Positions 10,978-22,200 of a stretch of 64,000 nt of DNA are shown piece by piece; within the stretch, counting starts at the first letter, position 1, and each line of letters begins with the position of its first letter. The position numbers and the translations under genes were made by a program. Source of the stretch: Vanrija pseudolonga (lineage: Eukaryota; Basidiomycota; Tremellomycetes; Trichosporonales; Trichosporonaceae). Location of the stretch: contig NC_085849.1 of the NCBI RefSeq assembly GCF_020906515.1, positions 1,984,001-2,048,000 on the forward strand, written 5' to 3'. The notes beneath the pieces were generated by a model. The model did no database searches, had not been told where the DNA came from, and saw only the letters and a program-made list of their open reading frames with translations.

Positions 10978-13900
10978 TCAGGCGGCAGCCTCAGCCGGGG
11001 TGGCTTCCTCTGCAGGAGCGTCGGCCTTGGGCTCTGCGTCGGCAGGAGGCTCAACGGCGCTTGGAGCCTCTGTTGATGGGGCTGCCGTGGCCTCAGGCTC
11101 AACGGCGGGAGCAGCCACATCGGCTGGCACCTCGCCCTCCTCCAGAGCAGACTCGGCCTCGGCTTCCGGTGCAGGTTCGACAGGAGGGGCGGTCTCCTTG
11201 AGTTCGGTGCTCGCTTCGGCTGGCGCCGCATCGGTCGTAGGTGCACTAGACTCGGCGGGCTTGGGCTCCTCGACCACCGGCGCAGGAGGGGTTGGCGTTT
11301 CGTCGATGTCCATGTCCATCGGCTCGTCGTCGACCTCTCCCTCAGGGACCACCTCCGCAGCAGCAGCTTCGGTGGGCTCCTCCTTTGCTGCTTCGGTGGG
11401 CTCCTCAGTGGTAGCGGTTGTGGTGGTGGCGGCGTCGGCCGTTGGCTCCTCGGCAGCTGCTGGCGGTTCAACAGGCGCCTCGGGCTCCGACTCCGTCGGC
11501 TGCGGTTCGGGCTCCACCACCTCAACCTTGGGCTCCTCCGCAACCTCCTTCTGTACTTCCGCCGCCTCAGGCTCTGGAGCCTCCGCAGCGGTCGACTCGT
11601 CCTTTGCCTCGTCCATGACGATGTCGCCATCGGCGACAGGAGCAGGTTCCACTGCAGGCTCTGGGGCGGTATCCTTAACAGCCTCCGTGACGGTCGCCTC
11701 AACGGGCTCTTCCGTCTCGATTGGCTCGCTCTGATCAGGAAGGGCCTGCTCAACCTTCTCCTCCACGACCTCGGTCGTAGGCTGGGCATCGTCCTTGTCG
11801 ACAGCCTCCCCGGCGGGCTCCTGCGGGGTAGGGGCCACCTTTGCGGGGGAAGCAGACGGCGCGGCTGGGTCATCAGGGAGAGCGGAGCCGTCCTTCCGCA
11901 GGATCCAGCGGTAGGTCTCGGCTGGGCAGATAAAGCCCTTGGCAACATCGAGCTGCAGCGCTAGCCCTTGCGGAAGCCAATGCGCGGAAGCGGGGTTGAG
12001 GTTCTTGGCAACAATTTCGGCGTCGTCGAACTCGTCCGTATGACCATTGGCGATCACGTCCTTCTTACGCTCGGGCTTCGGCCTCTTGATGACCACGGAT
12101 GAGACCGTAATCCTGGGAACGCCGTAGTCGGTAGGAACAAGGGTGACTCGGTATCTAAGATGGTCAGTCATCTGGCATATCCTGTATCACTCACTTGTCC
12201 GTCATGGAGCCAAACTCAAGGTCGTGCGTCCACAAAGACCGGGTCAAGGGGCTGTCATCAGCTGGCTGATCAATGTACCCAGCCAGTGCTTCTGGCGAGT
12301 ATTTGAACCCGGCCTGGCCCGCAACGAACACCAGCTGCTCAGGGCCGACGATGGGTTGCTTGGGGATTAGGTCCTCCTCCTCAGCCAGGCCGAACACAGC
12401 GTGGTCGATGTCGATGGGCGCTGGGTTAAGCTTGAAGAGAATGGCGCGCTGTCGGGCAAGTTCGGCCATGGCCAGCTTCCGTGCGGCACGGCGGGGGAGC
12501 CGCTCGGCAAACTTCTTGTTGATCGTTACGCGCTCGACGCCTTCCACCACAATGCTGGTCCCGTCATGGCCGTTGCCCCAGCCACGAGTGATGACCCCGT
12601 TCCGTTCGGTTGCAGTATAGCGGACTAGACTGGGCACGACACGGACGGTAACCTCGATAATGTCGTCATCGCTGCGGCCAACGGGGCCGCCCCATCTAAT
12701 CCAGCCGGCGTGCACGAGCACAAGACCGAGGTCCGAGTCATCGGTGTACACATCGGTGCCCCAGACTTTGCGCTGTCTGCGAGCCTGACCACCTTCGGCC
12801 CAACCGAGCCCCACAATTGCCCCGTCTGTGCCGGATGCGCGTGCCTCGTCCCAGCCGGGCTCGCCTCGGACCTTCCAGTTGGTGCCCAAGAATCCGCCGC
12901 CAATCCTGACGTTAACTAATGCGCCTTCGTTGCCTGAACGAGTCGAGGTCGTCTTGGCAAGGGACCAGTCTGAACCTTCGTAAACTGTGTGGCCGATGAC
13001 ACGTTTGAGGTCGGGTACCGTCTTGAGCCACGCCTCGATCGGCGCGCTTGAAACTTCAGGCCACTTCTTGATAGCAACCGTGAGTTGAGACCAGTCACGC
13101 TGCTGAACAGCGGGAGACTTCTTGTCATCCTCCTTGCGACGCTTCGCACGGCCACCTTGGGCTCGCGGGCGCTGGGGTTGCGCCTGTTCCTCGATCGTCG
13201 CGTCCATTCGAGGTCTCTTGTCTCGGGGCGTGTAAGTGTACTCGCGAGGCTCAGGCTTGGCAGTGTAGTTGTAGGCACGAGGGTCTCTTCCTCCAGCAAC
13301 AGGGGGTGGCGCCTGAGCCGGAGCTGCCGCAGGAGCGGGCTTGGGGTCGTTCGCAGCCGGGTATGGAGCCTGGGTGTCGGGGCGGTTGATGACCTCGATG
13401 CGCGTGTACTTGGGCTCGTTGAACAGGGGCTGAGTAGAAGGCGTGTTCCGCGGACGATACAGGTCTGTGTAGGTCGAGGTCTGACGGGGCGGTTGGAATG
13501 GCTTGGCCTCGACGCCGTAGGGCGGCTGCCTGGCGCGCTCGCGTTCCTTCTCGGCGCGGAGACGCTCCTCGCGTTCGCGTTCCTTTTGGCGTTCGCGTTC
13601 GCGGGCCTGTTCAATTTCTTTCTCGCGCTCGCGTTCACGCTCCCTCTCCCTCTCCCTGTCGCGTTGTTGCTGCTCGCGCTCCCTTTCCCTCTCACGCTCC
13701 CTCTCCCTCTCACGCTCGCGCTCGCGATCTCGCTCACGTTCGCGCTCGCGGCGCTCGCGGTCCTGCTGCGAGAAGCCGCTGAACGGATACGATGACCCGG
13801 ATCCAAGGAAAGAGCCGCTCAAGCCATAAGAGTTGTAGGGCTGAGTGTAGGCTGACGCGTACGTCGAGCTGAAAGAGTACGGGGGTCGCCCCTGCTGCGA

Positions 13901-15051
13901 AGAAGCCGCGGACGTCGAGGTCGCCGCCTTTGCAGCCGCTGAAGCCGTCGCCGCCGCAGGAGGAGCTTCACGCGGCTGCTGGGTGGGCGAGGTTGTGACA
14001 GACGCGGGGTGCTGAACGGGCGACCTCTGGGGAGTGGGGTCGCGCGAGCCCTGCGAAAGGGCAGGAGGACCTCCGTACAGGCCGCGCGAACCTGTAGTGG
14101 GCGGAGGCGGGATGTTGGTCTTCACAGGGCTTGTCTGGCCGAGGGATGAAAGGCCGCTCAGACTTTCGCGCGCTGGCTGAGTCTGACTAGAGCTCGAAAG
14201 TGTTCGTTGATGGCCGGGTCCTTTGTCGGCCGTTGAGCCAGCGCTCCCACCGAAGCGGTCGCGCCTGTCGTCATAACCGGGCATGGCACGGCCACCCAGG
14301 CTGGCAAAGCCTGGCAAGCCGGGAAGTGCACGAGGTGCCGAGGCCGACGAGGTTGCCGAAGCCGGAGGGGGGTTGGATGGCTTGGATGCAGCCGGACCTG
14401 GGGGGTTTGGTGGCCGGCTGGAGAGCGTGGGCGATGTCGACAGGACTGATCGGGGGAACCCAGACTGAGCCGATCGCTGCGGGGACGTGTCTGGTCCCCC
14501 AGCCGCGGGCTTTTGCTGGGGCCTGTCGCGGTCGCGATCGCGTTCCCGGTCGCGCTCAATTTCACGCAGGCGCTCACGCTCACGCTTCTCTGCGAGGTAG
14601 TTGCCAAATGGATATGTTCCACCTCCTCCAAACACGCTCGGGCGTGGTGTTGATTCGGTGGGGCGTCCAGAGAACGCCGATGAAAGTCCCGATGCAGGGG
14701 CGCGATTCGGCTCCGACGACGCGGATTGGCGATCGCCACCAGAGGTGTTTCCTCCTCCACCAGCGGTTGAGTGGGACATGACGTGGTGATGATGATGGTG
14801 GTGGTGATGATGGTGATGCGGTGCGCCGCCAGAGTGTGTGTGGGAGTGGCCTGAAGCGCTACCGGCACCGGCCGAATCGGACCCCTGTCGGCCAGGGCCA
14901 GAGCCGGAATACGAGTACCGTGGTGAGACGGGGTCTTGGAAGGTTAGATATGCAAGCTTGGGTAAAGGAATGCTGGAGCACCCAGGACAATAGACGCACC
15001 TCTTCCAGAGTTGCTGTTACGATCACGAGCGGCCTTGTCTGGATCGCTCAT
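10978..15051 (-). CDS. RXT3: Rxt3-domain subunit of the Rpd3L histone deacetylase complex
   Basis: Three exons (15051-15000, 14934-12195, 12154-10978; introns of 65 and 40 nt) give 1,322 residues. I chose the upstream ATG (MSDPDKAARDRNSNSGR) because the splice restores frame into a Ser/Gly-rich region and a run of 12 His at about residues 57-68 before the internal Met at 14779. Residues about 640-800 match the Rxt3 family: WSLAK, the ladder V-R-I-G-G-G-F-L-G, then K-V-W-G-T-D-V-Y-T-D-D-S-D and L-V-H-A-G-W-I-R-W. Rxt3 is a subunit of the large Rpd3 deacetylase complex and acts in the nucleus at promoters. A long Arg/Glu/Asp coiled or single-helix stretch lies at about residues 400-490, and the last 300 residues are an acidic Pro/Ala/Glu tail. 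Yeast Rxt3 is far shorter, so both extensions are lineage features. Confidence 0.88.
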
Positions 15052-16286
15052 AACAGGGGGAACGAGGGGATGCGTCGAGTGGGGTTTGGTTGGCTTGGGA
15101 TGATTCGTCTAGGCGGGAGGGAAGTGTGGAGGTCCAGGTGGTGCGCGAGTTTTGGCGCGAGCCGGAAAAGAGTGGACGAGGTGTGGGAGAGGGGGGTGTC
15201 GCTTGAGGGGCCAAGTGTCAAGGTGTACCAGAGTCAAGTTGAGGTGTTGGATGTGTCCGACTTGAAGCTGTAGTGAGTGGATGCTGTCGAGTTTTGTTGG
15301 GTAGAAGAGAGGACGAGGTGGAAGTTGGTAAAGAGGTAAAGAGTTGGGTGCGGGGGTGAATGACCCAAAAGCCAGGCAGGCTGAGCGGGCGGGCGGCTCC
15401 CTCTCCCTTTGGCCCACAAGCCAGGGAAGGCGAGGAAGGGCAAACGACCGACGTCAAGGCCAGGAATTAGCCAGGAACGCGGTCTGTGCAGGTTTGGACC
15501 CTGAGGTCACATCTTTAAACGACTGATTGGGTGGTCAGCGGCGGCGACGACGAGCGCAGCCAGCGAGGGGCCAAGCGCGGGGGAGCATTGTCCACCAACC
15601 CAAGCCATGGCTGGTTGCCAGCAGCACACAATGACCGAGAGACATGCATCATCATGACACGCACCCCCACAAGAACACACCGACAACCACACCTCCCCAC
15701 GCCCGCTACACACGCAACCACCACCACCACCACAACCACCACCACCACTTCTACCATACACACAACGTAACCCCAATATCTTTAGTCTTCAGCCTCAGCC
15801 TCAAGGCTCTGCTGTGTCGTCTCATGCTACGACTACTTCAAAGCCGACCGCCGATGGAACACTGATTCACAGTGTGCACCATGGTTCAGAAGGCGGAAGG
15901 ATGACATCACGTGATAACTGATCCGATCACCTATTTAACCCCCTTGCTTTAGTGTTGAGCCGAGATCTTTTACATCCCCCCATGTAATTCAGTCACTGCG
16001 CGTCCGTTGTTGTTGCCGCTTGGTGCTTTGTGACTGGCGGCGCGAAGGGAAGGCAACACCAGCCAAACAGACATTCACGCGCCTCGAGCCAGCCGACCAC
16101 ATCTCTCTCAGTCCCTCGCTCACTCAACCCTCATTCTTGACTGCACAACCGCCTGCTAATACGACAACAAGCGCCCCCACACCTACTATACATATTGCAC
16201 GAACGAACCGTCCAACTCATACCCACAACACACAGCATAATCACATCACCCCGCCGGCTCCGCACTCGCCGCCGTCCTCAGCCGCA
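15052..16286. other. Divergent promoter region between RXT3 and the giant protein gene
   Basis: 1.2 kb without a supported gene. It has an ACC microsatellite at about 15717-15748, a CACGTG palindrome, a TATA-like CTATTTAA at 15931-15938 and a long pyrimidine-rich leader. The reading frame stays open upstream of the chosen ATG at 16287 but contains no earlier ATG, so this is treated as 5' leader. Confidence 0.6.
15906..15915. promoter_or_regulatory. ATCACGTGAT palindrome (E-box type)
   Basis: Perfect 10-bp palindrome with a CACGTG core, 16 bp upstream of a TATA-like CTATTTAA. CACGTG is the known site for Cbf1/USF-type bHLH factors; its use here is inferred from position only. Confidence 0.35.
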
Positions 16287-19200
16287 ATGGTCAAGGAGGT
16301 GCGGCCGCCGACGGTTGTCAAACCAAGATCATCGTTGGGCGACCAACAGGTTGCAGAAGCAGCAGAACCATCCGGCTCAAAGCTTCCTGTCGCTTCGTCG
16401 CGTATCCCACAGCCGTCGCGCACCGCCCTTTCACAACGCGCAAACAACCAAAAGTCCGCCCAGCCGACCAAGCTACCGACTCGAGCACGCGCCAAGCCCG
16501 CTGCGTCGTCCAGTGCACAGAACGTGCCCAGGCGACCCGCTCCTACTCGTGCCATCTCTCCGGACCCTCTGTTAATAGCATCGACATCTCGCCGACCTCC
16601 GGCGGCGGCAGAGCCCGCTGCACCACCGCGCCGTCAGGCGGCACGCCAGCCTGTCCGAGCAACCGGCGGAGCGACCCCAACGTTAAATCGTCCAGACGAC
16701 ACCTTCGTGTTTGGGCGCCTTGATGAAGACGACACAATGATTGGGCGCATCGCCTTGCCGTCCGATATGGCAGCGTTGAGCTCGTCGGAGATTGAAGACG
16801 AAGAGGATGCCCCCACCCCAAAACCCCGCCCGAAGGGTCGGGCCGTGACTGGCCTAGGAAGGTTGTTGACACCCCAAGCTAGCAGCCAGGAGGTAGGTGG
16901 TGACGGCGCGAATCGAACTAATGTAACCAAGGTCTCGTCACTTGCTGGTCCTTCAACGCGTATAGCCAGTCGCCCTTCCAGACCACGGCCCCCGACACCC
17001 GAATCGCAGGAGGTCTCCTCTCAGGCCCGTGCACCTGACAGTCCACCGCGCCGAACCGTCCCCTCGGATACAATCGAGGAATACGACACGCCGTTGAGAG
17101 AGCCTCCCGAGCCGACACGCCAAAGGCAGGCACGTCTGAGCGACACCCCGAAGGCGAGCACCAAGCGCAAGTCATTACCGTCCGCGCCAGATACCGAGAG
17201 ACCGAAGAGTGCCAGGAAACGAGTCGCGACTCCGACATCATCAGATTTGAGCGTACACAACGTAACGACTACCCCGGCTGCGGCCCCTCGGAGTCGAAAT
17301 GCCCCCTCCACCGAACCGCAGGCGCGTGAATCGGCGAAGAGGCGCGCTCCTACTCCCAAAACCCAGACGCCGAACCGTAAGAGGCGCTCGTCTACGGTTG
17401 AGAGACGGAAGACAATGTCGGGGTCCACTCCTCGGAAGCCACCCGCAGAGGTACTCGCCAGCCGTGGTATAAGGGTTGGCATCGCTCGTGAGGCTCTCAA
17501 GCCCACACCGGGCGACGATCCACTACTCTTGATGGGAGCTTCAAGGGAGCGGCGACGACGCATGAGTCAAACGCCTGGATGGTCTCCGCAGAAGCGCGTT
17601 CTCCTCAGGACTGCGATGACTGAGCCCCGCCCCACGACCACAACCTTCGGTTTCCCAGCTCGCCAGCCTCTCAAGGCGCCACTTCTTGGTGTCACGGAGG
17701 AGGCAGCGGCCGAGGACGACAGCGCAAATCACGACTATGGAGGAGGCGCAAGTGACGATGACGGTGAGGGCGTTGGAAATGACACCTTTGTCGACGTGCG
17801 CAGTCGAAGAGATTTACCATCGCGGCCGCCTTCGGCGCTTGGTGCGGCCAGACCCCCTGAACGATCAAGACCAACGACCCCTGCCGAGATTGCATCCACA
17901 CGACTAGCTTCAGCTATCGCAAGATCTCGTTCCGCGTCTCGGTCAAACTCGCCTCCAGCGACGAGGTCAGCAAGCCCTAACCACCCATCGCTTCTCCACG
18001 GACTGCAGCGGTTCGTTACACCCGCGGTTGAGCCTGGCGAGGAGAATGAAGAAAGCGAAGCGGCGGATCTGGAGCCAACTTACGTTTCTCCTGTGGCTTC
18101 GCCCAGAGGGACGCCGCACCCAGGAGATGACAATGAGGACACGCATGAGCCCGAAGACCATGAAGACCTCGTCATGGCCGATGGATACAGGTCGCCGTCG
18201 TACTCGCCCGGGCCGCCCGGCGCGGCTTCACCCAGCATGTCGCCGCCCATGTCCTTTGACGCACCGACACCAAACGTGGCCAACGCCTTAGACTTTGACA
18301 GCCCGTCCTTGCAGCGCATTCTCCGTGGGTCTGGCTCCCAAGCGTCAGACACGTTCAGTCCATCAGGGGCATCCCCACTGCTTCCGCGACGAATCTCAAG
18401 GTTCGCCCCTATTAGCAGTGATCCACCAGCCCCTCCAAGCTTTACGGCCCCCGCCGACCGATCCACAGTCGCCGTGGACGAGGACGCCGATCACTCCGAT
18501 TCGTTTGATGCCGAGGAGGACACTGTCATTGCGCGGCAATCGCCCGATGTGTCCACCGAAGCCTTGGATCCTGAAGAACTTGGCGAGGACGAACAACCAG
18601 AGGAGCCACCTGCCACCCTGGCCCAGGAAATGCCTGAAGACGACCAAGATGTTGAGGAGGAGGACGAGCACAACAACCTACCAGTTGCCCGATCCCCAAG
18701 CCTTGGATACTCTCCTTCTCCTGAGCCGGAGGGCGACGACGACTTGGAGGGTGACACTGTCATCATCGCGGACGAGACTATGGAAGCAGAGGACTCGGGC
18801 GAGCTCGAGCCCCCAGTGACTGAGACTGGTACGCCTGTCGCCCAGCCACCGACCGTTGAAGTGGCGCTCCAAGATTCACCTCGCCAAGCGACACCTCCAA
18901 TCCGTGTTGTGGTAGATCAGTCATTGGCAGTACCCTCGACGTCCAACACGGCCCGGGCCCGAACAGAACCGCCAGTGCCATCGTCGCCGTTCGTTAGCCG
19001 TACTGGCTTCCGTTTCTTCAGCCCGGCCGCCAGCAGCGTCGACTTAGCCCGTCTCTCTCCGGCACCGGTGGACGTCGACCGTCTCTCCCCAGCTCCTGTG
19101 ACGAACCGCCTGTCACCTGTCCCCGAAACCGCTGCCCGGCGATTGTCGCCGCTTGCCTCTGCCCCTGCGCGCTTGCCTCTCTCGCCGGTTGCCTCGGCGA

Positions 19201-22200
19201 GGCGATCAGCTTCGCCCATGCTTCCTACGCGCGTCTCGACAGCTTCCGCATCCTCGGTCCATGAAGGCCTTGACGAGGACCTCGACGCCACTCCGCTCGA
19301 GCCGTCGAGGGAGCCTTCCCAAGGACCGTCGACGGAGGGTCAAGACGCAGTCGGCGACACCAGTGCAGTGCCCGACTCCGATGAAACTCGCACTGCAGGC
19401 ATGGCTGATAGCTCTGGGGAGCAGTCTTCCACCGAGATCGACGCCGCAGCGGATACTGTGGTGATCGAGGGCGCGAGCTTTGATGTGGATGCCACAGCAG
19501 ACACGATCGCTGTGGACAGCGACCCCGTTCATGTGCACGCGGACGAGGACGAGGGCGTCGAGGAAGCCGAAGCCGACCAGTCGATGAGCTCCCCCAGATG
19601 GCGGACGACCAGCAACCGCTCGTCTATCGCGGACGTTGTCAACGCCGCCATTGCGGCAGGTATGGTTCTCGACGACCAGAGTGCACCTCCTTCCAGTGAC
19701 CCCGCTGTTCAAGATCCACCATCGACTCCATCACGGCCCCTGACTGAAGCAATGGCCACGACTCCCACTCCGGATCGTCGAGAGGTTACGACCAAGGAGC
19801 CCGTTGGTCGTTCTTCTCCGTCTCCGGAACCTCAGCTGTCCGACGACGGCTCCGAGGGTGTGCCCGATCCCGAGCTACCTCTGGGTTTCAGACGTCGCAT
19901 GGACGCTGGTATAACGCCAGTCCGCCCGCGCGTCTCTGGTGCCTCGCAGCCACCTGCGTCCAGGCGAGCTAGCGCAGCTCTTCACGTTGAGGAGCCGGCA
20001 AGCTCGTCATCTCCGGTCCCTCAACCACTGCAGGAAAGCACATCGCTTCCACACCCAGCTCCCTCCCCAGTCGCTGTGTTGAAGGAGAGGACCCCTCCTC
20101 CCGCTTCCCCACCAGCCACGCAGCCGTCTCCTCCATCACCTGCGCTCCGAACCCGGGCCGCTTCTCAACGAGCCACGACCGCCACCCCGGCCTCAGTACT
20201 GGCAACGGCGCCACGATCACTACCTGCATCCACTGAGCGCCTCAGGTTTGAGGCAGTGGAGATTCCTACACGCCGCAACAGGCTGGGGTTTCCACAGGCC
20301 GCCGAGGGACCAAGTCCCTCGGCAACCGCTGGTGAGCCGTCTACTCCGCGGTACTTTATCCGTCGGTCGAGAGGGGCGCCTGGCGTGACGTCGCAATTGT
20401 CACCTGGAGAAGGATCTGCAACAACGCCCCGTGTTGACCACGACGGGTCCGCCTCTCCACCGTCTCGTACGCGACACTTGGAATCTCCACTGTCCTTGCG
20501 AAGCGAAATGACCTCCCATGCCTCTCCGTCTGCAACTCTCAACCATGCCGCCGTCGACACGAATCGGATGCCTCCCGGTGCCAGATCGCCCTTTCGCCCG
20601 CACGGCGTCTCGCCGATTTCGTCGCATAGCCCGAGGTTGGGGCTGTCGCCCGCCAAGGCGGCCTCCGAACAGGCCACAGCTTCGTCAACCCTGCAAGCGT
20701 CGACATCGACGTTGGTTGACGAAGTGGTGCGCACCACTCCCTCGTCCTCGTCCTCGTCCTCGTCCTCTTCCATCGAGGCGAGTTCACCCCCGGCGGCGGC
20801 TAGCGACTCCTCGCCGGAGCGCCCGGTCTCTCCTGTGCGTCAAGCTGCTGCCTACCGATTTAGCGTCACTCCCAGGAGAACTCCAGTGCCCGAGGTCGAC
20901 CAGCCAGGCTTCATGCCATCCTCACCGATGTCACCAACCAACCTATCGCCCGCGTTGTCGTCTCGGCTGTCATCGGGGCTCACGCACAACTTTGGTTCTG
21001 TGGCAGTTGGTTCTCCGAGCCGCGCTCCCCGCCTCGCCTCGCCCATGCTGTCCCGATCGAATGCAGTTGAGGTTGAGGACGAGGAGCGGAGGACGAACGA
21101 CGCGCCTCTGGTCCTGAACGGAGGCCACGATACCTCACTGGAGGCCCCGTTTGAGGAGGAGGATACCGTGGAAGCTCCCTTTGAAGAGGGTGACACTTTG
21201 GAGGCTCCTTTTGAGGAGGGTGACACCTTGGGTGCGTCTTCTGAGGAAGAGGAAACGAGCGAGATTCATCCACATGATTCGGCCAACAAACATCCCCAGC
21301 CCGAAGTTCCTCTGAACAACGTTGCGACGGCGACGTCTCCAGAGCCCACGACTACAACCACGGAAGTACTGGCGCAGACGTCTCTCGACGACTCCTCGAT
21401 TGAGGAGCCTTCTGACGAAGATGACAGCGACCAGCCCGTCGACTCGAGCGATCAAGCCGCTTCCGCTGTGACCCCCGAACCCGAGCCACTTGCGGCTGTG
21501 CCCTCTGCAAGCCGTGATGACTCCATTGTCAACCATGTTTCATCCGTTGAGCCTCTGCAGGGTCAAACCCCTATTGCTCTGCCTTCGGGGCCAACCCCTG
21601 CCAGCTCGCGGCCTTCAAGCCAGTCTCCTGCGTCTGCTGCCCGGTCGCCTTACAACTCGACTGCCCCCATTGGCCGCACACTGAGCTTCTCCTCCGCAGC
21701 CCGCACCCCAGTCGCGACATCTCTCCCAAGACCACCCCTTGTCGACTATGACAGCGATGACAGCGACGACATTGGCGCGAACGACACCATCGAGGGCGTC
21801 ACGGGAGCGTGGGATGTCACAGCAGCTGACGTGAGGTTTGACGAGGTCGCCACGCGCGCCATTCGCTTTGAGGATGCCGAGATCAACGACAGCCGACTCG
21901 AATGGAACATTACGGCCATTGCACCCGCTGTCGGCGCGGCCGCTGCTTGGGCCTCGCCTCGCCTCGCCTCGCCGTCGTCGCCCTCCGTCCCCCCTCATGC
22001 AAGCCCTTCAAGAACCCCGCGGTCACCCGTGGTGCAACCTCGAGCTCGCACACCTGTTGTTCCTCTGTCGCCAGCACAAAGCGCGCGGTCCCAGTCGCTC
22101 TTGGCGCCGCAATCACCTACGCGAAGAGTGCGCGGGCCTTCGCCCTTGGCGGTGCATTCGCCAGCCCGAGCCGTACGAGACTCATCCCTCCGCGCCACTC

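Noticed and set aside
16020-16286. Open frame upstream of the giant gene's ATG
   Set aside because: In frame but contains no ATG; its Pro/Thr/His composition comes from the pyrimidine/A-rich leader. Treated as 5' UTR.
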